Assembly (NCBI GenBank): GCA_022835595.1
Contig: BQUP01000004.1
Span: 248,001 to 312,000 of the forward strand
Direction of reading: 5' to 3'
DNA length: 64,000 nucleotides
Source of the DNA: Cystobasidium ongulense
Lineage: Eukaryota > Basidiomycota > Cystobasidiomycetes > Cystobasidiales > Cystobasidiaceae
Positions 22,766 to 33,893 of this stretch are shown here, piece by piece; position 1 is the stretch's first letter; every line of letters begins with the position of its first letter. The position numbers and the translations under genes are program-made. The notes under the pieces were generated by a model. That model did not search any database. It worked only from the letters and a program-made list of their open reading frames with translations, and was not told the DNA's origin.

Positions 22766-25700
22766 CTACCGCCGTCCACCAGCGCTGCTCACACTGCCTG
22801 CACGAGAAGTATTCTCACTCGAAGTCCTTCCCGCCGACGACACAGACGGTCTCCTCTCCCTGAAGCAGAGGAATTGCAAGGCAGTTGCACGCCTCGCCTG
22901 CGTTAGTGTCAGCTTAAGCTGTTCCAGTTCCCGCTGTAGCTCTCCACTTGAACCATCGGCTCCCGCTTGCGGCCTGTAAGCCTGGCTGATGATCTTGTAT
23001 ATCTCCTGCAGTGTCGCATCTGCCGCAGGCGACACGTGCACGTTCAGCGTCTGATGCAGAAACTCCATCTCTAGCGTCGCTTGAAGCATGCCTCCCATTC
23101 CAAAGCGCTGCACCTGGCTGAAAGCTTGGAGGGCGTGCTTAGCGAGTTCTTCGACCAATGCTCCGACTGTGCGCGCAACGAGCGAGCGTGCTATAGCGGT
23201 CACTTGTGAATGGACCAGAACCAGCGAAAGAAGCGATTCGTAGATGTATGAACGGACCTCTGACCATAGCAAAAGGTTGTGTCAGTATAGCCAACTTTCT
23301 TCTAGTGCCGTGAATATCAGCCAACCCACCAGTCGGTTTTGGAGCATTGTACCAATCAATACCTGCGAGCACGCCAGAATCGATAGTTGCTTTAAGGGCA
23401 GTCGAACGTGCTTTAATGTATTCTTCGAAGAGAATCTTGTCCAGCTGTGCCACCACATCGTTCAGAGTCTTGCTATCCTGAACCATGTCGACTTTTAGAG
23501 CCATCTTAAGCTGTTCCACGATCTTTGCGATGAATTCACTCTTGAAGTGAGATAGATTCGATATAGCGAGGAGAATGCGAACGTCCTGAGAAGGAAGTAA
23601 TCTTTGTCAGTAGGAATTAGATGCGCCTTCTGTGTCAAGCTCACTCTATCTTTGACGTTGACCTCCTCTGGCTTGAGCGCAGGACTCATAAGCTGATTGC
23701 CAAACCTTGCGGATTCCTGCTCTTCCTCGACCTTGAGAGCTGTAGGTTCAGAAAATGCCAAGGCTACCAGACCATCAAGGAAGAGATATAGCGCATCGAG
23801 ATATGCTGAGTGTATGCGTCTAGCAAATTCGGCTGGTATCGACTGAAAAAAGATGGAAAGTGCAACTCCGTAAGCAGGCGATAGTCCGATGGGCGTCTGT
23901 GTGTTGACTCACTTGGTCTCGTATGCTACGCGAATACGCGTTGACTCCAGTACCAGATATGAAGAGATTGGAAGCTGCTTCTTCGTTGCCGCCGCTAGTG
24001 CGATAGCCCAACCGTGCCACTGCCCGCTGGTACGAAGTCAGATGCTTGAGGTAGATAGTTCTTGATTGATCTTCTGTATCAAGCTTCCAGTCTTCCAGCG
24101 TATGGAACGTGCGAGCATCTGACGTGACATGCACTCAATCAGTGCCTTAACCTGGAAAATCGAATGTGCAGATACGCACCTCTGATCCACAGGTTACACA
24201 GCGCATCCGTGAACTTCCACCTGACAGTATTCATGAACTCCTTCAAGCTGTTCTGAGCTTCAGTACCAACACCACCCAGCCCTCCAATTTCATTTGTGCA
24301 GTCTGAAAGTTCTCCAAGAATCTTGAGGAGATATTGTCCAGCAGCGAGCGCTCCAGATTGCGGAGCCACAAAAGAGGGTAAGAGTGGTCCGGTGACTTCT
24401 CCTTGCTGACCTTGCGCCATCGGGGGCGATTTGGTGTCGCTTGAAAGTTTCAAGAACTCGCTCAATAACGATATGTACAGAAGGATAATTTCCCTCGTCA
24501 TGACTCTGACTTGTGAGGGACTCCTTCGGTTTGCTTGATGTAGGTGCTCAACTCGTTTGCTGCCCTTGGACGCATTTATTTCTTTGTGCTGGTATTTGCC
24601 ATCGAGGTATGCTTTTGCCACTTTCCAGAAATTCGGTATAGTCTGAAGAAGCGCTTCGCAGTCCGTATGTACGAGATCTGCGAGCGCTTTCCACGTCTCA
24701 TGCCCGGCAGCTTGGCCTGAAAATAACTTAAGCGAGAGCAGGTGTACAGTCATGTAGCAATCCGCTTACCTATGACGGCGTCTGAAGCCGGAGTACCTAA
24801 CGAATGCACACACATCCGGAGGTCGCGAGCTGTCTTGGTGCCATTCCAGTCTTGCGCTTTTGCTCTAGCCAAGATATCTGGATAATTATCATTCCCGTCA
24901 AGTCAGTGTACGGTATTGAAGACGTGGGCTTGATACTTACCTTCGAATTTTGCAGCTGCTCCTGCGTGCGATTTCCGAAGGACTTTCTTTATGCTGGAGT
25001 GTTGTGTGTCGAAGAATATCCAGACCGGATCGCTTGAAGGGTCCAACTCCAGTAAGATCCTGCAGTACTGGTCAGACTATGCAGCACATGTTTACTCGTC
25101 ACCGACAGGATGCTTACTCTACGTTACGCTCAACACCTTCTATGTCCCGGCGAGGGTCTTTGAGCTGTTCCACAAGCAGATCCCTGAAATCATCTCGTAT
25201 CCGCTCTATTTGACCCCAGACTTTCTCGAATACTCGGCCGTGTTTTTCACGCTGTGCTTCCGTCATGACTGCCCCTGGAGGCAATCCCAATAACGCACCC
25301 GGCCTCGAGTCTAGCAGGTATTTGCCCTTCTTGTATGATGTAAGGAAGAGATCATATCGTCCCTATACGATAGACATGTTAGCCGTATCAGTGAAAACCG
25401 GTAGGACACATTGCCGAGCGCTTACCGAAGCTATCGATTCCGATAGGACTCCCGGCAGGGTGAAGAAGAATTTGGACCTCTCAAATACCCCCAATGTGCT
25501 TCTCAAGCGGTCCGCCTTTAGCCGAGCTTCCAGTATCGGGTTCCATACAGCATCTACTTTGTTTTGCGCAACTATGTAAAGCGTAGATTCTGTCAGTGTC
25601 GTTTCGGAAAAGCCAGTTAGGGAACGTGACTAACGCTTCAAGGATTCTCGTAGATCTGCCACACTATAATCGTTATCGGCCGCTAATGGACCTAGCTTCA

Positions 25701-26686
25701 TTTCCTCATAAACATTAAAGGTTGCAGCTTTAATGGCTATGAATCGGTCAAAGTTCTCCTCAACTAGTCGCTGTATGGCTCCCGACCGCGATTCGACAGA
25801 TTCTGGAGAGGCTCAGTTTGTTAGTCATAGTATAGTTGTGATGCTCGATATGAAAGCCCACCTTTAAGCTTCTCGCGCCCGTATGCAAGGTCATCTGGGC
25901 CAGCGGCTGGATGCACGTGTTCCAGAAATGACCTCGGGTCGAAGCCCTTGTTCTGCGTAAATATCTTAGCTTTGACATCTTTTGAAAGTTCGGGAACGTT
26001 TCTTTCGCAGAAACAGAGGGTCAGCCAGAGTATTGCGAAGTTTTGACGCACGTTTGCTCACGATAGTATGCTCCCGCGGTACAAGCCGAGAGGGTCGGAC
26101 TCATCATGCTCATCTGGCGGTGGCCTCTTGGAGGATGAAGGCCCAGCGGCAGGTGACATGGCAAACTCTGACCCGTCCTCTCCGGTTGCTGTATTCTGCC
26201 AATATTCAGGCTGCAAAGTAGATAGATTGTATGCTTTCATGACTGTATGGAACCAGCATGATCGGTAGGCGTCAGTCTACTAATGAAGCTCTGACCGGCA
26301 GTAGCCAGGTTCCCAGGATGCTAGGGATGGCACTGACTGGCTTCCTCGTCGACTCTGAAGCTCGAAGGTGGAGGGGCGCGAGCAGCTCTCGGAGGCCGGT
26401 CACGCTCGCGTTCTCCATGGAGGTGTGGCTGTCTTGAGGCTTTCGAGGGCGAGTTGCGCGGTGAGGGCGGTCTCCCAGGATCAGAGCCAAAGCCACGTTG
26501 TTGCTCGTACTCGAACTGTGCTTGAGCGCGCTGGTCCCTCGACGGAGGCGTCCTGGGCCGGCGAGCTGGCCGCTGTTGCTGTTGCTGCTGATCTGAAGGG
26601 TTGCCGAAAGGTGCTGACGAAGGCGGCAGCGGGATCTGTGGTTGCATCTGCGCCTGCTGCGAAGGCAGTACACGCTGTCTAGACAT
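22766..26686 (-). CDS. SEC5: exocyst complex component Sec5
   Basis: Subunit of the exocyst that tethers secretory vesicles to the plasma membrane. The start at 26686 (MSRQRVLPSQQAQMQPQIP) opens a disordered Gln/Pro/Arg-rich region. Then comes the Sec5 signature around ESDPLGLYRGSILS, followed by long helical exons: FLRTFAFSSLYRIYLTS-type segments do not help, but RWKFTDALCNLWIRGA, IPAEFARRIHSAYLDALYLFL and the C-terminal block YIYESLLSLVLVHSQV...GGMLQATLEMEFLHQTL match the family C-terminus. Length is about 1,000 residues with many introns. The Ser-rich tail ends SVSSAGGRR. Its promoter is shared with MDL1, whose ATG is 172 bases away on the other strand. Confidence 0.87.
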
Positions 26687-26858
26687 GCTTGCCTGACTCG
26701 TGCGCCTTCAACGATCTTCTTCGCGATTAAGTGTTGTTGCACGAGGCAAAGAGACGAGCTCACGATGGCATGAAGCTGGTTGACTTCCTAACACAAGAAG
26801 CAAGCGGCCGCAAGAATGAGCGTCTAGACGCAGACAGTACAAGACACTTCTTCACGCG
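26687..26858. promoter_or_regulatory. compact divergent promoter SEC5 / MDL1
   Basis: Only 172 bases lie between the two start codons on opposite strands, so both genes share this control region. A NotI-like GCGGCCGC at about 26803 is the most GC-rich point. No TATA box is evident. Confidence 0.55.
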
Positions 26859-29691
26859 ATGAAGGGCACCAACGTGCAAAGGCAGCTGGCATGGTTCGCC
26901 AGTCGCCCAGGCTCGACAGCACCGTCCACATCACTTGCGAAAGCCAGCATAGATCGCCGAAACGACTTCCAGCGGGCATCCAGCACAGCGACAGCGAGCA
27001 GGAGGTTAAGCAGTCTGTCTACTGTTGCATCAAGTTATGCATCAACATCAAGGCCCGCTGTCAAACCATGCCGCTTGTGTGAGACCGGAGTACGCTCTTT
27101 ACACATCGAAAGCTCAAAGGCTCCGTCTTCAAGACTCGCTGCCAGTTTCAGCTTGAGCAGCTCTCCAGCTCTGTCATATTCGCAACCTTCCATTACCACA
27201 AGAACACGCCTGCTGCACACCACCGCATACCGCAGACAACAAAACGCCAGCACTTCGCGCGGTTCATCATCGGCCGATCAAGCATCTAAGAAACCGACAT
27301 CTTCAGAAGCACTATCTTCAAACCCATCTGAAGATCAAGTAGCACCCAAGCCTTCCGATGTCTCGATAGGTGAAGTCAGACGGTTGATGCGTCTCGCAGT
27401 TCCCGAAAAGAAGACGCTCGGAATCGCATTAGGTCTTCTTACCATTTCATCGGCTGTCTCACTCTCTGTACCTTTTACACTGGGACGCATCATCGACTTC
27501 TTCACTTCACCTACCACTTCAAGCTTGCCTGTTTCGGTACCTACGGCTGCAGCTATCCTAGCTGGTATTTTCGCCGTCGGAGCCGCTGCAAATACAGGGC
27601 GAAGTATACTCATGCGAATTGCAGGACAGCGGATAGTCATGCGCGTGCGAGAACAAGCGTATGAGACTACGCTCAAGCTCGATATGGCCAAGTACGACCT
27701 CATGGGACATGCCACAGATAGTGAGGGCAAGCTCAAGGAGATCGCTGCGCCAGTGAAGACCGAAGTCACGCCAAAACAAAGCAGCAAGGATAGCTCTGTA
27801 TCAAGTACTGCTGAAAATGCGCAAACACCAGCGACAACACCGACAAAGGCTTCAAAAAATTCGTTGAGCGCAGCATTATCGCTGGAAGGAACAGAAGGAA
27901 CGCCAGACATTGGCGTGCGAGGTGTTGGAGATGTTATTTCTCGCCTAGGAAGTGATAGCAGTATAGTTGGAGAGTCGCTCACTCGCGAACTAAGCGAAGG
28001 CTTGAGATCACTAGCTACGGTCGTAGTTGGTATTGGAATGATGGTCTACATCTCAGCAAAGTTGACCACTCTCATGCTGTTCATCGTGCCTCCTTCAGCT
28101 ATTGGAGCTGTCGTGTACGGTCGATACTTGAAGAAGCTCAGTCGCAGAACGCAAAAGAAGGTGTGTCTATGCCATGCACTTATCTGTACTAGCTCCGGTA
28201 GCTTACTGACGATTAATTGATTTTCAGATCGGAGAAATGATAGCATTAGCAGAAGAACGTCTATCTTCCGTTCGAACAGTACAAGCTTTCAACTCGGTAG
28301 AACCCAAAGAAACCAAGGCTTTCAGCAAGAAAGTACATGAGATCTTCGACTTGTCGAAGAAAGAAGCCTACGCTTCTGGTCTATTCTACGGAGGCGCCGG
28401 ATTCAGTGGCAATATCACTATGCTCGCTTTGTTGAGTTATGGTGGAAAACTTGTCTCCCAAGGCGAGATTACAGTTGGGTAGGCTTTGGATACTCCATCT
28501 AAGGTTTGGGAGGGGGGTCGAGCTGACGACGAATTTCCGTACAATCAGTGACCTAAGCAGTCTGATGCTGTATACCGCCTATGTCGGTGGTTCGCTCGTC
28601 AGTTTGACAACCTTCTTCTCTACTATCATGAAAGGTCTCGGTGCAGCGAGTCGAGTATTTGAGCTTCTCGATGCCAAGCCATCCACTGTCCGTCTCTCCG
28701 AAGGTATCAAGCTTTCCCCCAATGCACCTCCACGAGCACTTTCTTTTTCCAACGTGAACTTTAGTTATCCTTCTCGACCATCTGTTCCTATCCTCAAAGA
28801 TTTCAACCTTACTGTTGAAAAGGGTAGATCGATAGCTGTTGCTGGTGGATCTGGATCAGGCAAGAGCACCCTTGTCAATCTACTCGTGAGATTCTATGAT
28901 CCTACCACTGGAGAACTCAAATATGGCAATGATGATATCAGAACTTTCACACCCGAGAGCTGGAGAGAAAGAGTTAGTATGGTACCCCAAGATCCAGCTC
29001 TATTCAGTCAGACTATCGCAGAGAACAGTGAGTAAACGCGTCTATTAGTCGCTCCCTCTCAAATTTATGAAAGCTGACACTCGATGCAATTGCCTAGTCG
29101 CATATGGAAAGCCCGATGCTACTATGTCGGAGATAAGAGAAGCAGCCCGTTTGGCCAATTGCGACTTCATTGAAGATCTACCTTTGGGCTTCGATACCAT
29201 GGTTGGTCCAAGAGCAGCTCAGCTCTCGGGCGGACAAAGACAGCGAATTGCTATTGCGAGAGCTTTAGTGCGCAAGCCTAGCATTCTCATTCTTGATGAG
29301 TAAGTCGGAACGTTTGGCACGATAGCCTTGAGGTCTAACGTGCCCATTACAAGCAAGCATGATCGTTGCTGACTTTCTTTTGCTTCCATCAAACAGGGCC
29401 ACTTCAGCTCTAGACGCAGCGAGCGAGACATTAGTCAACGAAGCAGTCCGAAACATAACATCCTCGAATAGTCTAACAACCATTTTAATAGCACATAGAT
29501 TAAGTACATTAAAAACAGCAGACGAAATCGCGTTCATGCAAAATGGAAGAGTCGTTGAAAGAGGAACTTATGAAGAATTAGCTAGAGAAGGAACTGAATT
29601 TTGGAATTCAGTTAGAAGTCAAATGTTAGGTACTACTGTTCTACCTGTTTCTGGGAAGGAAGCCAAAAGTATAACAGGTGATAGTAAGTAA
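26859..29691 (+). CDS. MDL1: mitochondrial ABC transporter, MDL1/ABCB10 type
   Basis: Half-transporter of the inner mitochondrial membrane; Mdl1 exports peptides in yeast. The N-terminus is long, Ser/Arg-rich and lacks acidic residues early ([18 protein letters not shown]), as in a mitochondrial presequence. The membrane domain begins near [20 protein letters not shown]. The nucleotide-binding domain has Walker [11 protein letters not shown]-loop [16 protein letters not shown], signature [15 protein letters not shown], Walker B ILILDEATSALD and the H-loop IAHRLSTL. An intron (29300-29396) splits the catalytic Glu codon of Walker B. A charged, Thr/Ser-rich insert of about 70 residues (about 27710-27915) interrupts the first cytosolic/matrix loop. 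Last exon is AT-rich. Atm1 is less likely because the presequence-plus-NBD pattern fits Mdl1. Confidence 0.87.
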
Positions 29692-30196
29692 AAGAAGGAA
29701 CAACCGTAACACAAGAACGTAAAAGCTTGAATCTTTGCCTATATTGAAGACGGGATAAGACGCCTTAGTAAGAAAATGGTAAGAAACCGCTAGGAATATC
29801 TTGACACAGAGTGTCGAGGAGCAAACGTCACAAGACATCACGGAATGTGACTTCGTGATCAACCCTTACGAGCAGGACCCTCTAGTCTTTCGTTGCTTCG
29901 TTGTATAATAGCACAGCTTGTAAACCAATATAGACGCAATCATCCAAACCATTCTCTTTCACCTCGCAGCCTTGGCTGTATAGAACGCTAAACCTTTGCA
30001 ATATTTTGGAGAAAGTAGACAGATTTGGATTGCTCTTCTTTTTCTTTTTTGAAGTCTGCTCTACCCTCAGAGGACTAGCTAGCTACAATGATTGTGGCTT
30101 GCATTTTTGGCAAGCTACTATTTGTGAATCGCTTGACAAATGACATCTAGGACTGACGGAATTATTTAGAATACTGCATGTCTGCGATTGATGCAC
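29692..30196. other. intergenic between convergent MDL1 and SOD1
   Basis: 505 bases between two stop codons facing each other, so this is 3' flank for both. It includes a T-rich run at about 30030-30055. No coding signal. Confidence 0.55.
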
Positions 30197-31051
30197 TTAA
30201 GCAGCAATTCCGATGACACCACAGGCGTTTCGGCTGGATCATGAAGCGTAAATACATAGTCAATAAGTTGATGCTGCAAAACATGCGATTGGGCAAACTC
30301 ACGCTCCAGCGCTACCAGTCTTGGTAGATTCTTCGGTACCACCCTTGCCGAGATCATCTACACCAGCGTGAATGACGACAGTTCGTCCGATGATGGAGTT
30401 CTTTCCGAAGAGGGAGATGTGCTTGTCTGTGATGTTCAAGGTGACTGTTCCATTGGCATCGGATTGGACATTTCCTAGATCACCAACGTGTCGCTCGGAA
30501 TCGGTAGGTGCGCCGTGCTTGGCTCCAGTGGGCTGTAAGAGTACAAGGGATGGTCAACAAGGCAGTCTAACTTGCCCATTATGCCATATCGCAGCAGTGT
30601 GCAACCTTCATGCATGAAGCTTGCTCTTTCCGGACGCCGAAACAGGCACAGTGGAGAAGCGAAAAGACTCACGTTGAAATGGGGGCCGGCGGAAGTGCAT
30701 CCGTTGGATCCATCACCGAACTGGCTGTAGACGGTAGTGCGGGCGTCAGCTGCTTTCTCCCATGAGGTCGGGCCGATGTTCGACCTACTGAATGTGGAAA
30801 CCACGCTGGGCGTTGGCGTCGTTGCCAGCGATTTCACCAGAGACGGTAACGGGAGAGTTCTCGTCGGACTGCGTGAAAACAACTTGACCATTGACCTGAT
30901 GTTTGTTAATGTATGCAAGTAAGGTTGTATGACGAGGCAGAGTATGCAGCTTCAGCCAATGAATGTGCCAGAAGCCAGCCGGCCGGTGGTGGAGACAGCA
31001 CATGGGACGCACCTTGGAGTCTCCCTTGAGAATAGCGATAGCGCGAACCAT
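30197..31051 (-). CDS. SOD1: Cu/Zn superoxide dismutase
   Basis: Converts superoxide to hydrogen peroxide and oxygen, mainly in the cytosol and mitochondrial intermembrane space. Exons join to [74 protein letters not shown] and [17 protein letters not shown], ending [13 protein letters not shown] before TAA. The copper and zinc ligands are present (His of HIHQFGD, HFN, KHG, RHVGD with its Asp, and VVIHAG), as are the two cysteines of the structural disulfide (GCTSAG and NACG). Length is about 154 residues, normal for the family. There is no targeting peptide, so this is the cytosolic form. Head-to-head with ERG9. Confidence 0.96.
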
Positions 31052-31406
31052 GTTGATTGATACGAGTGTCGTGTATTTGTGTAAGCTGTTCGTGTGCTCG
31101 TTGGAGTTGGATGGAGAAAGAGAAACAAGCCGAAAGTCGAAGGCGAGCTGATGCTCATCATGCGAGTGGCGAATAGGCCATTCCGCCTGGCTCAGCGTGA
31201 GGAAGCGATATGCTGCGAAGGTGACTCTGCTATGAGCATGTGATTGGACGAGATAATGCTCAAAGCCGGATATTGCACCTCTGCCTTGCGGAATATCTCA
31301 GCTTCCGCCGCGTGCCTTCTTGCCCGGACAATGCGGCCAGCTCTTGCTCTCAGCGCCAACTCGACGACGCGCATTCCACCTCGCGAAACACAGACAGCCC
31401 ACAGCC
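31052..31406. promoter_or_regulatory. divergent promoter SOD1 / ERG9
   Basis: 355 bases between the two start codons on opposite strands. An inverted CCAAT box (ATTGG, 31243-31247) next to a CATGTG E-box-like site lies about 165 bases upstream of ERG9. Whether either is used is unknown. Confidence 0.45.
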
Positions 31407-33255
31407 ATGTCCAAGTTCCTCAAGTACATCGCGCTCGGCGTGACGCACCCCAATGAGCTGCGCAGTGTCATCAACTGGGCGGTCTGGCGGGACCCTACCC
31501 AGCGCATTGAAGAGCTCGAAGAGTCTGGCTACAAGAGGCCAGAGATGAAGCGGTGTTGGGAGTTGTTGGACATGACATCCCGTTCATTCGCTGCTGTCAT
31601 CAAGGAGCTCGAAGGAGAATTATGCCGCGTTATTTGCCTTTTCTACCTCGTCCTGAGAGGCTTGGACACAATTGAAGATGATATGACCCTCGATACAGAG
31701 CGCAAATGCAAACTACTAGAGCAGTTTTACTTGAAGCTATCTGAGCCAGGCTGGACATTCACCGACAGTGAGTTTCCAGTCCTTTATTATCCTTCCTCGA
31801 CAACCTTCGCATAGTCTTACGATGATCGTAACTTTTGTAAACTGTCTCCAGGCGGACCAAACGAAGAAGACAGACAGCTCCTAGTAGAGTTTGACAAGGT
31901 CATATCAGAGATCATATCACTTGATGACCGATACAAAAGTGTCATTACCAGAATCTGCCGACATATGGGCGAAGGAATGGCTCACTATGCACGCGAAGGA
32001 GCAGCATCAGATACGAGTTATGCCATCAACACATCGGCAGACTTTGATTTATACTGTCACTACGTAGCTGGAATAGTAGGAGAAGGTCTTTCAGCTCTCT
32101 TCTCGGCCTCTGGCAAGGAACGCGAGGACCTGGGTCACATGCTCACCCTCTCAAACAGTATGGGTTTGATGCTTCAAAAGACGAATATTATGAGAGATTT
32201 CAGAGAGGATTTAGAAGATGGTAGATTCTTCTGGCCTAGAGAGATCTGGTCAAAGTATGCCAACGATCCCAAGGCATTTTACATGAAGGATGATCCAGAA
32301 CAAAAAAAGAAGGCTCTTTTCGCTCTCAGCGAGATGATATTAGACGCTTTGTCTCATGCTACAGACTGCTTGGATTATCTTTCTCTCCTCAAAAACCAGT
32401 CTGTCTTTGCTTTTGCTGCTATTCCACAAGTCATGGCTATTGCTACGCTAGAGGAGTGCTTCATGAACCCCAACGTATTCAAGAAGAACGTAAAGATTAG
32501 AAAAAGTTTAGCTGTTCATGTGAGTCATATCTGCCTTAACGCTCCTTTACCATTTTCTCTAGCTAGTATGCTGACAGCTAGTATGCAACAATTGATTCGC
32601 ACAGCTCATCCAACAAGCTATCAATCCCCGAGAAGTCGCAAGGATCTTCACGACGTACGGACGACGTATCCTGAGCAAAGCAGTTCCTTCAGATCCAAAC
32701 TACTTGAGGATATGCGTAGCAATTGGTCAAATAGAACAATGGGAAGAAAATCGTTATCCTTCTTGGATTTTCGAATCTGCTTCTTCTGGAACTTTAAGGA
32801 AGAACATTCCTCTAACTTCGGATGATCCAAACGCTGCCCAGATTGAGGATGCAAGGATCAGACAGCTACCTACTTCTTTCGAACTGTTCAATGGTGGAAA
32901 ACAAAGAATTACAAAAGTCAATACAGATGGATCAGAGAACTTTTCAAAGGAGGATTTCCAAATTCTAATGTGAGTGTGACTCTAAATCCGGTTATTTTTC
33001 CCCACCGTTTCTCGACCTCATACTAATATATAACTTAATTGTACAAACAGGCTATTCGTCGGTGGTATGATACTTTTAATCGCTTTCATAATGGCAATTG
33101 CCTTCGGAGCAGTCTGGTATTTCACAACATATGAAAATACTCTTATCGAAAGAAGTCTTACTTCTTTCGTTACATCGCTAGAAGCGGGAATGGATAAATG
33201 TCTAGATGGTTTCTATAGCGTTAAGAATCGCCTGATTGTTAAGTCTGAACTATAA
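31407..33255 (+). CDS. ERG9: squalene synthase (farnesyl-diphosphate farnesyltransferase)
   Basis: Joins two farnesyl diphosphates to squalene, the first committed step of ergosterol synthesis, at the ER. The start gives MSKFLKYIALGVTHPNELRS. Family motifs follow: MKRCWELLDMTSRSFAAVI, the first Asp-rich motif FYLVLRGLDTIEDDM, the GEGMAHYAREG region, YCHYVAGIVGEGLS and the second Asp-rich motif QKTNIMRDFREDLEDGRFFWP. The C-terminal catalytic part reads LIQQAINPREVARIF and LRICVAIGQIEQWEENRYPS. A final exon after 33049 has the C-terminal membrane anchor (GGMILLIAFIMAIAFGAVWYF). All exons join in frame and the protein is about 500 residues, typical of basidiomycetes. Confidence 0.96.
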
Positions 33256-33893
33256 ACATTTGTTCGGGACTGGCGCGAGAGCATGACTGTGACAGATCAT
33301 TAAACCTGGGCAGTAGTTAAACAAGTAGACCAAAAGCGCTGTGTTAATCAGTTTACTCGTATCGCAGTATTTACTGTTGTAGCAGTGCAGTAACAGGAGA
33401 CGTTCTCGGTTGCTGCCTTCTTCTGCCCGCTTCTTCTTCAGCGGGATTCGAGCAGTTCATTGCTGGCAGTGTCATATTAAGCTCCAATCGCATTGTTTTG
33501 TTTTTCTCAAGCAGCTCCCTATACAGTTCTTTTCCTGTTGACCAGCCTTTGCTTATTGAGTTGCGTCCATTTCGAGGCAAAACTTAGGGTACCGATACAA
33601 CGTCCGAAAATTGTTTTAGAAAACTAGTACTTCCAACTGACTATACTATGTGTAACAAGGTCCTGTATTTTTACACCTTTTATACAATTACCCCTTACTA
33701 ACTGGATCAAGACCTCCTTCAAAATACAATTGAACCTATCTGTTCGAGCTCCCGGTACTTCGCTACAAAAAGGTATGTACCTCGTTTTTAAGACCTTTTT
33801 GCATCTATGCTTGACTAAAATCCGCTTGAATATTAACCAATGAAGAAAGGAACTACCCAAGCTTGCTTCTCAAAACGCTTTCAATCATTTCTC
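33256..33893. other. intergenic between convergent ERG9 and membrane protein gene
   Basis: 638 bases of 3' flank for two genes that face each other. AT-rich, with small open frames on the minus strand (33371-33860) that show no domain. I see no tRNA: a TGTTCGAGCTCC stretch near 33737 resembles a T-loop, but no acceptor stem or anticodon arm accompanies it. Confidence 0.5.

Noticed and set aside
26321-26763. Second minus-strand frame beside the SEC5 N-terminus
   Set aside because: Alternate frame of a low-complexity Gln/Pro/Arg region; the MSRQRVLPSQQ frame leads into Sec5.
33720-33780. tRNA-like stretch near TGTTCGAGCTCC
   Set aside because: Resembles a T-loop only; no pairing acceptor or anticodon stem could be found.
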